This document shows positions 35,652-48,400 of a DNA stretch of 64,000 nucleotides, in pieces (position 1 is the stretch's first letter; the number at the start of each line of letters is the position of its first letter). Position numbers and translations under genes: made by a program. The DNA lies in the NCBI GenBank assembly GCA_949775045.1, contig OX459097.1, positions 23,647,570 through 23,711,569 of the forward strand, written 5' to 3'. The DNA comes from Metridium senile (Eukaryota > Cnidaria > Anthozoa > Actiniaria > Metridiidae). The notes beneath the pieces were generated by a model, which was not told where the DNA came from, did no database searches, and saw only the letters and a list, made by a program, of their open reading frames with translations.

Positions 35652-36000
35652 AGGACGAAAAGCTAAAGCTCAAAACGTCAGTAAAGTTAAGTCAACATTT
35701 TTACGGTGTTACAAATTTCATTCGGCTATTACTTATCGTTTATATCAAACACCGACACAGCCTATACTAGTTTACTCGCTAGTTTCTTTTTAAGTAAAGT
35801 TAAGTCAACATTTTTTACGGTGTAAAAAATTTCATTCTATTACCTATCATTTATATCAAACACCAACACAGCCTATACTAGTTTACTCGCTAGTTTCATT
35901 TAAGTCATTTTTTACGGTGTTACAAATTTCATTCTACTACCTATCGTTTATATCAAACACCGACGTAGACTATACTAGTTTACTCGCTAGTTTCGATTTA
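35652..36000 (+). repeat. 111-bp repeat array, about 3 units, with hammerhead-like cap
   Basis: Starts near 35655 with GACGAAAAGCTAAAGCTCAA and AACGTCAGTAAAG. Units with TTTACGGTGTTACAAATTTC and CGCAGCCTATACTAGTTTAC follow. Confidence 0.9.
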
Positions 36001-36715
36001 AGTATTACCAAGCCCAAAATGCATTATAGATGATATCAATTCAAGCGGCCAAAGGCAAAAATTTAAATGCTCCCAAGAAAACGTGTACAGCAACCGCTGA
36101 CCATATGTATTGCATGTTAGTTTGTTTATACCGCTGACCATCCAAATTAGTGTGGCTGCTTGCTTTGTCGGCAGCAAAAATATGACAATAATAACATTGA
36201 TACTGAACGTTAAACTTTAGAACGCCGTGCTTTCGATTCGAATTCGAATCTTGATCACAATGAAGTTATTTGTCTAGAGTAAAATATATAAATAGGCTAG
36301 CGGGCTCTAGGGACCCGAGATTCAATCAACATTGATTTAAAGAATAAAATACGTCCTCCGTGTTTTTAAACGCTTATCAAAACCGAGGTGCGTTTGGGAA
36401 AATTCGAGAGGAGATCAGTCCAAACACGAGACGAAGTCGAGCATCGTGAATTTTATAGCCTGCGTTACATCCGAGGAAAATTCCGAATACAATGCAGGCT
36501 AGCATTTTATTGAAATTCAACAGTCAGTTTCTCCGTTGTTTTAATCTTTCGTGCATGCTTGTTTAAATAATGAGAAAGTGCGCTTGAAAATGGAGGGAGT
36601 GTGTTTCATGCTCTCGCAAAAAAACGGGTTACAATTATCAATTAATCACAATTATTTTATAAAATTATGATATTGTGCAAATGCAGTTAAACCATGAAAT
36701 AATATCAAGTGAATT
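36001..36715. other. Unassigned non-coding region
   Basis: AT-rich, no convincing exon, SINE or array recognised on either strand. Confidence 0.3.
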
Positions 36716-37406
36716 CTAACAAACAGTCACTATTTAGTGACTAATTCGCCTTTCCGGAATTCATGAGGGGACTGAGTAAAAAAATTAATGTAATTAAAAA
36801 ATGATCCCCATCACAAAATAAAACATACAAACATTAGTATTATTACCGAGTTGGAGCGTGTTTTGATAGATATTTACTGAGTTATAAGCTTCTAAAAGTC
36901 GTAAAAATAAGAGAGAATGTATGGGGTTTAAGAACAGCGTCCCCAAAAACCATACATTTATCTTATTTTAACGATTTGTTTAAAGTCCATAAATCAGTTA
37001 GTATTTGCCCAATCATTCTAAAACTTGATAAACTTAATAATTTTAGTGTGGTCTTTCATGTGATGGGGTTTGTTTCTTAATTAGATTAATAATTCTACAC
37101 TCGTTCCCAGTCCCTTCCTCAATTCCTTAAAGGCGAATTGTTGCTATTAGAGTGAAGACATCTAACCCGTGAAATAGAAATTGCTTGCTAAAGTGTAATA
37201 GTCAAATAGATTCAAAAGAAAACAATGGAATTATAGACTTCTAAGGTGTATTAGTCTAATATCTATTTCACGGGGTAAATGACTTCACTCTATTCACCCA
37301 GAATAAATAATAAAACAAAAGATAATGAGGTTTCTTGTGTATTACTCTTTTGTCTCAAGATGTTCTGGTTGAGCGATAGTGACAAAATAGTCACTATTTG
37401 TTAGTA
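36716..37406. repeat. Degenerate foldback element
   Basis: AACAAACAGTCACTATTTAG at the left and AATAGTCACTATTTGTTAG at the right are inverted. CGCCTTTCCGGAATTC near 36749 and GAATTCCTTAAAGGCG-type sequence near 37120 are also inverted. No ORF. Confidence 0.5.
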
Positions 37407-37420
37407 CTTTCTTAGATTGC

Positions 37421-37643
37421 GGCTACGTTTACACGGTACCGGACGAATTTTTGACCAGTCAAAAAAAACATCCACTTAGGAGTTCCATTCACACTAAACG
37501 AGCGCTAGCAATAATTTGGACGCCTAACCGGTCAAATATTCGTCTGAACAAAGCGAAAATATTGATCGGTTTCGTGTGTACCGCATGTCCAGGACAATCT
37601 TTTGACCGGTCAAAAATTCATCCGGTACCGTGTAAACCTAGCC
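37421..37643. mobile_element. TIR MITE, 223 bp
   Basis: GGCTACGTTTACACGGTACC at the left matches the complement of the right end GGTACCGTGTAAACCTAGCC at 19 of 20 positions. Internal GACCGGTCAAAAATTC is palindromic. Relatives at 21953-22345. Confidence 0.8.
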
Positions 37644-37689
37644 TGCATTTCATGGATTAACTGCATTTGCCCTACTGCAAATTTATTTT

Positions 37690-37905
37690 TATAATGGCTT
37701 TTTCTGATTGGACGAGAGGAGTACAATTAAATCGTGAATTGTACTCTGCAGAGTATCTGATAGTTTTTCAGTATATTATAAATAAAAAATCACACGATCT
37801 TTTTGTACAATTTGTAATTAATAAATACTCGTGATGTTTTGAAAGTTATCAGAAAACTTTCAAAACATCATTCGTATTCAAGACCGTGCGATTTTTCCTA
37901 TACTA
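37690..37905. repeat. Foldback element
   Basis: A central hairpin ATGTTTTGAAAGTT/AACTTTCAAAACAT at about 37831-37870 lies within weaker inverted flanks (CACACGATC and GACCGTGCG). Confidence 0.5.
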
Positions 37906-37948
37906 TAACATTACTAATGGTGTAAAATAGCAAATTTCAATACTAAGC

Positions 37949-38082
37949 ACTTATAATTGGATGATGTTTTTGTGATATCCGAAATAATCAAGGACGAGGC
38001 AAGTGTAATCAGCCGAGGCCACTTGCCGAGACCTTGATTATTTCGGATATCACAAAAACCGAATTCAATAATTGTTTTATCA
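37949..38082. mobile_element. Hairpin MITE
   Basis: TTTTTGTGATATCCGAAATA and ATCAAGGACGAGGCAAGTG at 37967-38005 match the complement at 38021-38060. The tip AATCAGCCGAGGC is short. Confidence 0.8.
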
Positions 38083-38464
38083 TACAATGTTTTAAATTGT
38101 AACAAAAGATTAATCAAAGAAAAGATTGCAAATTCTAAAACTTTATTGCGTTACAAAATTTACGCTGTTGGCCACGAGCGGTGTTTGTTTTTGGAGCCTT
38201 TTGTCAACAATGCATTGCGGGCGCAACCTACAGATTGGCTAGCCAATAACCTATTCGATAATCTGTAGTTAGCTGATTTCTAAAATAAAATGTATCCTTT
38301 CGACCAATCAGAGCAAAGATTGTAAGTACAATGTATAATTATAATAAAACTAAATTGTATTTATTTTTGCATTTCTTGTTTAGATTTTATTTTGTTAGAT
38401 CAATTTCTTTACAATCATCGTATAAAAGACACCAATTTTGACAAAAACACAATTAACCGATTTG

Positions 38465-38873
38465 CAACAATGATGGTGACAGATGATGATGATGTTCATG
38501 ATGATGATGATGATGATGGTAAAGATGATAGTGATAATGATGATGTTCATGATGATGATGGTCACGATGAAAGTGGTGTTGATGATGATGGCAATTATAA
38601 TTGTAGTTGCGGTGATGATGATGATGGTGATCATGACGGATGGTGTTGTTATTATGATGATAATGATGTTGGTGATAATAATTATGAATATGAATGATGA
38701 TGATGATAATGATGACGATTGTGATGATGATGGTGAACAAGATGATGGTGTTAATGATGATGGTGTTAATGATGATGGTGATGGTGATATTATGATGGTG
38801 ATAATGATTATGATGATTATAATGATAATAATTATGAATAAAATGGTGGTGATGACTATGATTGTGTGGGTTG

Positions 38874-38904
<31 letters not shown>

Positions 38905-38935
38905 GATGATAACTATGATGATGAATGATGACAAT
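38465..38935 (+). repeat. GAT trinucleotide tract
   Basis: Imperfect GAT triplets. The open frames on both strands are repeat by-products. The 38083-38464 flank shows nothing else. Confidence 0.9.
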
Positions 38936-39266
38936 GTCTTATTTCCATTTGTTATATTAATTTACTATTTTAAGTTTATTTTGTTATTATTACTTTTACA
39001 ACTTTCAACTTGAGTCGAGAAATCTTTATTTTTTGTCCTCTCTCTACATTCCATTATCAAGTATCGGTCTTTGTGGATCATACGGCACAAACCGTCTCCT
39101 AAAGGAAAAGAGAAAGAAATGTCACTGACAGTAAGTAACACTCTCTTTTATACAGTGTTTCGCCGTTTTTACTCAATTCACAACATAGACTGTCTATAGA
39201 GCAAAAACTCGCACCTGACACTTGCCCACAATGCACTTCTTTACTATTAAAATCAACGAAAACTTT

Positions 39267-40278
39267 GCGCTCTATTCCACAGTAGCAATTTGATTCTATT
39301 TCATGGATATAGTGTTTGTGCTCTATTCCACAGTAGCAATTTGATTCTATTTCATGGATATAGTGTTTGTGCTCTATTCCACAGTAGCAATTTGATTCTA
39401 TTTCATGGATATAGTGTTTGCGCTCTATTCCACAGTAGCAATTTGATTCTATTTCATGGATATAGTGTTTGCGCTCTATTCCACAGTAGCAATTTGATTC
39501 TATTTCATGGATATAGTGTTTGTGCTCTATTCCACAGTAGCAATTTGATTCTATTTCATGGATATAGTGTTTGCGCTCTATTCCACAGTAGCAATTTGAT
39601 TCTATTTCATGGATATAGTGTTTGCGCTCTATTCCACAGTAGCAATTTGATTCTATTTCATGGATATAGTGTTTGCGCTCTATTCCACAGTAGCAATTTG
39701 ATTCTATTTCATAGATATAGTGTTTGCGCTCTATTCCACAGTAGCAATTTGATTCTATTTCATAGATATAGTGTTTGCGCTCTATTTCACAGTAGCAATT
39801 TGATTCTATTTCATGGATATAGTGTTTGCGCTCTATTCCACAGTAGCAATTTGATTATATTTCATGGATATAGTGTTTGCGCTCTATTCCACAGTAGCAA
39901 TTTGATTCTATTTTATGGATATAGTGTTTGCGCTCTATTCCACAGTAGCAATTTGATTCTATTTTATGGATATAGTGTTTGCGCTCTATTCCACAGTAGC
40001 AATTTGATTCTATTTTATGGATATAGTGTTTGCGCTCTATTCCACAGTAGCAATTTGATTCTATTTCATAGATATAGTGTTTGCGCTCTATTCCACAGTA
40101 GCAATTTGATTCTATTTTATGGATATAGTGTTTGCGCTCTATTCCACAGTAGCAATTTGATTCTATTTTATGGATATAGTGTTTGCGCTCTATTCCACAG
40201 TAGCAATTTGATTCTATTTCATGGATATAGTGTTTGCGCTCTATTCCACAGTAGCAATTTGATTATATTTCATGGATA
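39267..40278 (+). repeat. 51-bp minisatellite, about 20 copies
   Basis: Unit GCTCTATTCCACAGTAGC + AATTTGATTCTATTTC + ATGGATATAGTGTTTGC, period 51. Because 51 is divisible by 3 the array stays open in one plus frame (17-residue repeat) for 330 codons. Copies differ mainly by C/T and G/A changes (TGCGC or TGTGC, TTCATGG or TTTATGG or TTCATAG). The left flank (AAATCAACGAAAACTTTGCGCTC) recurs, inverted, beside the 44520-45295 array. Confidence 0.95.
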
Positions 40279-40607
40279 AAGTTTCTTCTAGCAAGGTATT
40301 GTATTTGTTCTATTGTGTTCATGATTAAATTGTGAGTTATGGATCATTAAATTAATGAGAACACGCGAGTTGCCGTTAACATTGTATAGATCGAACAAGA
40401 GAGTTATTCAAGAGACTATATATATATGTTTGCATGAGTTACTATGGTTGTAGAAAATCCACACGTGCAGAACTCTAAATTAAAACAACACAATCGCCTA
40501 AATAAAAGTATGTTTTAGTTAAAACTAATATCAATTTTGAATATCAGAAATATCCTTTTATTGTAATTGTCTTATTATTCCTCATCCTCATAAACATCAT
40601 AGAGTTA

Positions 40608-40840
40608 TTTTCATTCATTCGTGCACATTCTTCTTTCAGTTTTTCTGCCCCTTCACTCTGGAACTCATTACCTGAAGACATTAAAAACGCTAAATTTATT
40701 ATCTTCATTAAGTGTAAACTCAAGTCCTTCCTCTTTTCACAATATTTTGTATAATTAATCACTTTTATTTAATTTATATATGTAAGGCGCATTGAGACTA
40801 GAAATGCGCCATATAAACACATTAAATTATTATTATTATT
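40608..40840 (+). mobile_element. 5'-truncated non-LTR retrotransposon (LINE) 3' end
   Basis: An in-frame stretch ending TAA at 40752-40754 encodes RAHSSFSFSAPSLWNSLPED and then IKNAK, KCKLKSFLF. This is the typical C-terminus of many LINE reverse-transcriptase proteins (APxLWNSLP, then KxxLKxxLF). It is followed by a 3' UTR with GGCGCATTGAGACTAG, ATGCGCCATATAA and a final (ATT)n. No more of the ORF is present upstream. Confidence 0.75.
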
Positions 40841-41590
40841 ATTTTACAATGATTTGGGATTTGAAAATGTTTTATTTTGTTGTAATATACTATTTTTAGT
40901 TGATCTAATGTCAATAATCAATCTTCAAAATGTGCAAAACTTATTCCCTAAACTTTTGAACAACTATTTAAACAATTTACAGCTTGAAAATCCTTTTCTA
41001 CGAATTAAGGATTTGATAGCGATGTTCAAAAACTCTGAGTTTTAAGATTTCAATCTTTAATTAAAATTATGGTGTTTTGATACAGAGATTCGTTTAGTAA
41101 TCGCTTCGAGTTTATAATTAAAGCTAAAATACGTAGTCAGTTTTGTTTAATTTATCTAGCTTTGAAATATAGCAAAAAAATATATAGATTATAAAAATAT
41201 TTACTCCAAATGTTTGCTGGTTCGGCTATGTATGATCGCGTTTGAATAATCGCTTCTCAAAAATATCTATTGCAGAAAAATTATTTCAGAAAACTATATA
41301 GTCTTTATTAAAATGAGAATTAGAAATCGATTTTTGAAATTTGCAGTTTATGAAGATATTTGTGTTCAAATGCATGTTAAATTAGTGAGTTGAAAACTAT
41401 GTCCAATTGAAAACAATTATTTGTAATTGGAGTGTAACGGCTTAAAAACTGCTTTAAATTGTTTTATAGTTTACTAAAACTATATCCACTTAAAAACAAT
41501 TATATTTGTAACTTTTATGACATTAAAACATAAACGCTAAATAAATATATATATTTTAAAACAAATAACTTTTCGTTAGTTTTCATTAAC
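40841..41590. other. Unassigned AT-rich region
   Basis: Very AT-rich. No gene, array or inverted repeat recognised. Confidence 0.3.
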
Positions 41591-41607
41591 TGTAAGGCGG
41601 GTTATTA

Positions 41608-41925
41608 TGTTAAATCAACATTTTTTACGGTGTTACACATTTCATTCTATTACCTATCGTTTATATCAAACACCGACGCAGCCTATACTAGTTTACTTGC
41701 TAGTTTCTATTTCAATTTTTTACGGTGTTACAAATTTCATTCTATTAACTATCGTTTATATCAAACACCGACGCAGCCTATACTAGTTTACTCGCTAGTT
41801 TCCATTTAAGTAAAGTTAAGTTAACATTTTTTTACGGTGTTACAAATTTCATTCTATTACCTATCGTTTACATCAAACACCGACGCAGCCTATACTAGTT
41901 TACTCGCTAGTTCCTATTTCTATCA
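41608..41925 (+). repeat. 111-bp repeat array, about 3 units
   Basis: Units with TTTTTACGGTGTTACA, CTATCGTTTATATCAAACACC and CCTATACTAGTTTACTCGC. No hammerhead-like cap at either edge. Confidence 0.9.
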
Positions 41926-42654
41926 CAAAAGGAATTAATTAAACTCCAAAGTTTAACACTAACTCACAATTGTTTTCTTATCCTTGTTCTTCGGGAAAGT
42001 GCTAGAGTTTTGGTTGCAGTAGAAACAGCCATGCTCGCACGTGTAATAGAAGTATTTTAGTAAACGAACAGTAGGCGTGCCAGCGCACGTTTAGGCTTTC
42101 AATGTTTCATAAACTGCAAACTTTACAATTAGCTATTGTACATTCAGTTGAACACAACCAACTATTGTTCGCCGAAAATGATGATCTCATTTTCTATTGT
42201 GTATTTAAACTTTTCAATTTTCAAACTAATTTTAAACGGAATGAAAGTTTTATTATTTCAATTTGTGTAAATGAAATTGTTTTTGATTAATTGAGAAGAA
42301 AAGATGTTAAAAGTTCATTTTGTTTATTTAAAATTGAGATTTTCTGTCTTTTAAAATTTCGTTGGAGGTTGAAACTGCTTTTGAATGATTAATCGGAATG
42401 TACATTGACCTAACTCGATGGCTCATTTCACACACACATTCAAATCTTCTGGCAATTTGAATTCAGCTTGCATTGTGTGTGTCCTGTCTAAAACCAGAGG
42501 AATTGAATTGTCCGTAAACTTGAAATCAAAATTCAACATAGAACAATTTGCTTTGTATTTGGAGCAGGTAGTATTGTTTTTTGTTGTTAAGTATACATTA
42601 AATAAATTAAATTAAATTAAATTGAGCTTCTAACAATTACATTGCAGTGTGGGA

Positions 42655-43065
42655 AGAGGTTTTTCATGATCCGTGATTCACACTAAATTTGGGCGCCTGT
42701 GATTCGTGAAAAGCAAAAAATTTAATCCGTGATCCGTGAAATCATCTTCGCCCGTGACGCGTGATTTAAAGATTTTCACTGTCGTGACTCGTGATTACAG
42801 AATCGGTGATCCGTGAAAACGTGACAGCTTTTCATATAAACGGTTGTGTAAAATGAGACGTTTATTGCTAGCAGTGTTGTTCTTTGTATATCTGGAAGAT
42901 CCAGTTAATATTGATTATCTGTCTAACAAGCGCAAAACGTTGCCTAGTAGAAACACCAGAGTTAACATCGCGAATTCTAAAATTGTGATTCGTGAAAACG
43001 CTTTACATTACTCCGTGATCCGTGAAATCATGAAAACAACGGCGCGTGATTCGGGACTGAGCCGG
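42655..43065 (+). repeat. Cluster of GTGATCCGTGAA-type motifs
   Basis: GTGATCCGTGAAA, GTGATTCGTGAAA, GTGACGCGTGATT and similar occur more than ten times at irregular spacing. The short open frame inside shows no recognisable domain. Confidence 0.7.
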
Positions 43066-43134
43066 TACCCCTTTCCCCACTCTGTTACATAAGATATACA
43101 ATTAATTTCGTTCTTGGAAAGTACGATTCAGAAT

Positions 43135-43280
43135 AATATATGTCTTCTCCCCTATACCACAAGGGTTTTTCTTCGGGTTATCCGGTTTTCCTCCTTCCAC
43201 AAAAACAAACCTGATGTGAGCAGACTTGTGTGCTAGAATATTTAAAGTACGGGTAGTGAGTGTGAGTGTGTCGGATACTT
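43135..43280 (+). mobile_element. SINE body fragment
   Basis: CCCTATACCACAAGGG, CGGGTTATCCGGTTTTCCTCC and GGGTAGTGAGTGTG match the body of the SINE at 2040-2265. The tRNA head is missing. Confidence 0.65.
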
Positions 43281-43364
43281 AAACATCAATAGCTACTGGC
43301 TAGGGAGATGCGGTTACGACTAACCCGTATCTCGAAGTAAAACAATGATAGTTAAATCTAGCTT

Positions 43365-43610
43365 TTTCAAATGGAAACTAGCGAGTAAACTAGTATAGGC
43401 TGCGTCGGTGTTTGATATAAACGATAGGTAATAGAATGAAATTTGTAACACCGTACAAAATGTTAACTTAACTTGGTTTATATGGAAACTAGCGAGTAAA
43501 CTAGTATAGGCTGCGTCTGTATTTGATATAAATGATAGGTAATATAATGAAATTTGTAACACATTTTACTCCGACGAAGGGCTAAAGCTCGAAACGTCAG
43601 TAAAGTCTAG
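43365..43610 (-). repeat. 111-bp repeat array with hammerhead-like motif
   Basis: Two minus-oriented units (GAAACTAGCGAGTAAACTAG, GGTAATAGAATGAAATTTG), then a plus-oriented CTCCGACGAAGGGCTAAAGC and TCGAAACGTCAGTAAAG at 43570-43606. Confidence 0.85.
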
Positions 43611-43904
43611 CTTTTTCAGTGAAATAGCAAAATATCTGACGGTTTAATGTCTCATTGAATTTATGAATAATATCAGTAAGCATTTTACTTTCACACCGGC
43701 TTTGTAATCAGTTACATACACACACTTTTTTACATACACACAATAATTTACACTCATACACTCATACACTCATAATTTATATGAACTTTTACACTTTACT
43801 ATAACTTAAAGCAGATCGTTCGACTTTCAGAATATCAAAACTTGCAGCTAGCTATTTTGTTTCAGAGTTTGAGATCGTTAAAGTATACATAGTTTAATTT
43901 ATAA

Positions 43905-44205
43905 TTTACAAACTGCAAAAACGGCTGAGTAGATACAACACAGTATTTTGCGTTAGTCATGCATTCAGGATGACACTTTATAGTGAGTAAACACAACTCT
44001 ATAGTGAGTAAACCCAACTCTGTAGTGAGTAAAAGTGAGGTTAAACTCAATATATTGAGTACATTGTACTCAATGGTGCGTCTTCATCTATGTTTACTCT
44101 CAATAATGAGTTGGGTTTACTCACTATAAAGTGTTATCCTGAATGCATGGTTAACGCAATATACTGTGTTGTATCTACTCAGCCGTTTTTCCAGTGCAGT
44201 ATAAA
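43905..44205. repeat. Foldback element with GCAAAAACGGCTGAGTAG ends
   Basis: The left arm (AACTGCAAAAACGGCTGAG, AACACAGTATTTTGCGTTA, CATGCATTCAGGATGACAC) matches the complement of the right arm near 44120-44200. The centre holds three copies of CTATAGTGAGTAAAC. The end motif recurs in the 49725-50160 tandem array. Confidence 0.8.
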
Positions 44206-44519
44206 ATAATTTGCCGAAATGGTTGCAAAAAATTATGAATAAAGCAATCTACTTGGCTGGAGAGCTCACAATCAATTGTTTTCCAAAAAAAGTTCATTTT
44301 AAAATGAAAAGCAAAATAGCATGATATGAAATCCAGGGAGGTGCATCTGTGGTAGATTGTTCGTTTCTACTGAGAGAACAAGTCTTTTCGCATGCTCCAA
44401 TTGTTATTACTTTTAGTTGCAAATGTAAGGCACACTTACGAACAATAACCAACACTGTGTTGCTCAGTAGGGAACATTTAGTTATAACTTTGACCTGTTA
44501 CTAGTGTTGGAGTGTGTAT

Positions 44520-45295
44520 GTATTATAACTATATCCATGAAATAGAATCAAATTGCTACTGTGGAATGGAGCGCAAACACTATATCCATGAAATAGATTC
44601 AAATTGCTACTGTGGAATAGAGCGCAAACACTATATCCATATAATAGAATCAAATTGCTACTGTTGAATGGAGCACAAACACTATATCCATGAAATAGAA
44701 TCAAATTGCTACTGTGGAATAGAGCGCAAACACTATATCCATAAAATAGAATCAAATTGCTACTGTGGAATAGAGCACAAACACTATATCCATAAAATAG
44801 AATCAAATTGCTACTGTGGAATAGAGCGCAAACACTATATCCATAAAATAGAATCAAATTGCTACTGTGGAATAGAGCGTAAACACTATATCCATGAAGT
44901 AGAATCAAATTGCTACTGTGGAATAGAGCACGAACACTATATCCATGAAATAGAATCAAATTGCTACTGTGGAATAGAGCGCAAACACTAGTCCATGAAA
45001 TAGAATCAAATTGCTACTGTGGAATAGAGCGCAAACACTATATCCATGAAATAGAATCAAATTGCTACTGTGGAATTATAGAGTGCAAACACTATATCCA
45101 TGAAATAGAATCAAAATGCTACTGTGGAATAGAGCACAAACACTATATCTATGAAATAGAACCACATTGCTACTGTGGAATAGAGCGCAAACACTATATC
45201 CATGAAATAGAATCAAATTGCTACTGTGGAATTATAGAGTGCAAACACTATATCCATGAAATAGAATCAAATTGCTACTGTGGAATAGAGCTCAA
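44520..45295 (-). repeat. 51-bp minisatellite, inverted, about 15 copies
   Basis: Reverse complement of the unit at 39267. Two copies carry a 3-nt insertion (GGAATTATAGAG) that keeps the frame open. It is open on both strands over long stretches. Confidence 0.95.
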
Positions 45296-45441
45296 AGTTT
45301 TCGTTGATTTTAAGTGTTAAGAAGTGCATTGTGGGTAGTTTTTTCAGACACTTTTCTCAGTTGGGTATTTATATAAACCAAATCCCCAACACAATGGATT
45401 CTGATATTTAAGTCATTAAACAAAGAACGAACAATACAAAC

Positions 45442-48400
45442 CTTCCTCCTTTATCTCGGAATCCTTTAGCGAAGGGATTATGATCGATCTTCATCTGGAT
45501 TAACTGAAACAAAACCAAACGCTTTTTATTTGAATTAAGTTAAATGTTAAATTAGAGAGAGCACTGACTACAGTTGTGATGGACTATAGCCCATGGAAAA
45601 TGCGCAAAAATGACTGACCCAAATTAACAATTTTATGATGGACTTTAGCATATGTAAAATGTAAGCAAGTAAGCAAGTAAGCAAGTAAGTAAGCAAGTAA
45701 GAAAGTAAGCAAGTAAGTAAGTAAGCAAGTAAGCAAGTAAGCAAGTAAGCAAGTAAGCAAGTAAGCAAGTAAGCAAGCAAGCAAGTAAGTAAGTAAGTAA
45801 GTAAATTTATTTAGTAAGGGTGACACATACTCAATATCAAAATTATAACAACGATTTTTGATGGACAAAAGCCTTTTCAAAATGTTAAAATAAAATATAC
45901 AAAAAAAAAACAAGCCTTAATTGAATTAACTTTAATCAACCAACTCTCTGAAAGCTCGTTAACTTCAACGCATAAATAGTTTTCCATTTCAAATGCACTT
46001 TCCAAGGTCTTGCTTTCAATTAGTATTAGCTAACTATAACGAGTTCTAAAAAGCCCTATAACCAATTCACAGAGATAACGATCATCAAAAAGGCCAATTT
46101 ATGTGATTAATGTACAGTATAGAAGAGCTATCTATTATGAATTCCTTCTTATTAAGGCCCTTTTCGCGCTCTTAAAACGATCGTTGAACAAGATACAATC
46201 TAGCTAGATAGAGTGTTGTTTTAGGTAATTATCTTATCAAAGTCTGAGTAATACAAATAGTAGAGTTATTAATCTTTAAAGAAACAAAACGCCGACAAAA
46301 GGATCAGGTCATTGAGCATTTAAAATATACATATAAAACAAAACGTCATTGCAAGCACCCATGCAATCCAAAACCGAAATGTTTTTTTGCTGCTAATGCA
46401 AAGAAATTAAACTTGTTTTCTAAAGGCAAACGGTTTCAACGACATTTGCTTCAACATCCGTTTGATTTTGCTGAATGGCAATGTTTAAACGCTTTTAAAC
46501 TCTTTCAACATCGTTGAAACGTGCTGAATCGATGTTGAACTGATTGATGTTGAAAGAGTTTAAAAGCATTTCAATATTACCATTCAACAAAATCGAACGG
46601 ATGTTGAAGCAAATGTTGAAACTGTTTCAGCCAGGCAAGAATTCAAACTAATCACAAAATTGTATGTGAGTGTTAGAAAACAACGTGGAACAACATTTTT
46701 GAAATAAGTTTTCATTTGCACAGGGATAACCTCAATTCAGAGTAAATTCAAATGAGTTTTCTATCGTTAAACGATAACATTTTTTCGTAGTTTGATTGGG
46801 ATTTGCGAATATTTTTACAACATGTACAATTCGAGGCATAGCATGTGGAAATGTTCCTTTTGTGAAATAGTACAGCGGTGATAGACAGCAGAGAACATGC
46901 ATAAGAAATACATACGAAATCATTTTGCAAAAAGCAATCATTACTGTGATCTCGTTCATTATCATCATCATCATCATCATTACCAATTTTTGAATTCATT
47001 TTAACAAACTACTGTGATTGAAGTTAGCTTTAAAGTAATCAATCAATTTATCCATGAATAAGTTCACGAATTGTAGGTTCTTGTTGTAAATTGTAAGTTA
47101 CTTGATTTGAAAACGATAGGTAATAGAATTGGAAATTTGTAACACCGTACAAAATGTTAACTTAACTTTACTGACGTTTTGAGCTTTAGCCTTTTTTTAA
47201 CTCCGACCAAGGCGCTAAAGCTCGAAACGTCAGTAAAGTTAAACTAACATTTTTTACGGTGTTACAAATTTGATAAAAATAAAAATCTAAATGAAACTAA
47301 ATCAGTTACAAAAGTTCACATTACAAAATTATCGTATTTTTACGTGTGTTCAAATACGATATTTCTCAGTGGCAGAAATCCCTGTAGTAAACCACTGTTA
47401 TTTCTAAACTAAAAGACATATCAATTTGCATACTTAATATTGTATTTACCTCTTCGTTTTGGTAAGTTGTAACAGCGATAAAAGTAGTTTCGGGGAAGAT
47501 GTAAGTAGAACAAGATAGTCTTGTTCCTTCTTCTGACTCCTCCACTACGTGAATTCTTGGTTGATATTTTCGGTTAGGACTTAACTGAAGCTAAAAAAAG
47601 AAACCACATGTTACACATTAAACAAATTTTACCCTGACGAAGGTTTAAAGTCCTAAACGTCAGTAAGTAACTGGCACTCGCTTTAACTCCGACGAAGAAC
47701 TAAAGCTCGAAACGTCGTTAAAGTTAAGACGACGTTTTTACGGTGTTTAAAAATTTCATTCTATTACCTATCGTTTATATCAAAAACCGACGCAGCCTTT
47801 ACTAGTTTACTCGCTAGTTTCCTGTTATACGGTGTATAAGTTACCATTCTAACTCCGAGGAAGGATTAACGTCCTAAACGTCAGTATTTAAAGTAACACT
47901 TTTTTAATCTTCTAATTGAAAAGGAGAAAAATGCATTCTTTGTTGAAAGCACACAGACAAGATTAATCATTCTGAATGCTTTTGAATTTGATAGCAATGT
48001 CATTTTTTATAGGATACAAACTTGTGTCATAATCAAACAAAATTTCAATTTCTAAGTTGTCAAATTCAGCCACAGTTACGTGGCTAAACAATGATTTTTG
48101 TCAAAGTCAAAATGAACAAAAACTTCAATTCATAATAGTTTGTGGTAAACACATACATAAAATTATTACTTTTGACAAGAAAACAACTAAAATATAATAA
48201 ATCAATATCTTAAGTTTTTGAAATTACCAAAATGACGTTTTTAACTGTAATTTGTTGTAAATTTTTAAGTTCTAATTAACTAAAATGTTCATTTTAAGAC
48301 ATTTATACACGAAACGGAGAGACTTTTGAATTGAAAATAAACCAAGTACTATATGTCAACGAAGCGTAATTCACAAAAACTAATCAATCTTATTTATGAC

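Noticed and set aside
39290..40279. 329-codon open frame of a 17-residue repeat as a protein gene
   Set aside because: The 51-bp unit is open by arithmetic, is also open on the other strand in the inverted array, and lacks codon-type variation or gene context.
42418..42615. Open frames on both strands as a lost T-box 3' exon
   Set aside because: The minus strand is open for about 50 codons, but there is no acceptor with the required phase and no T-box-like sequence.
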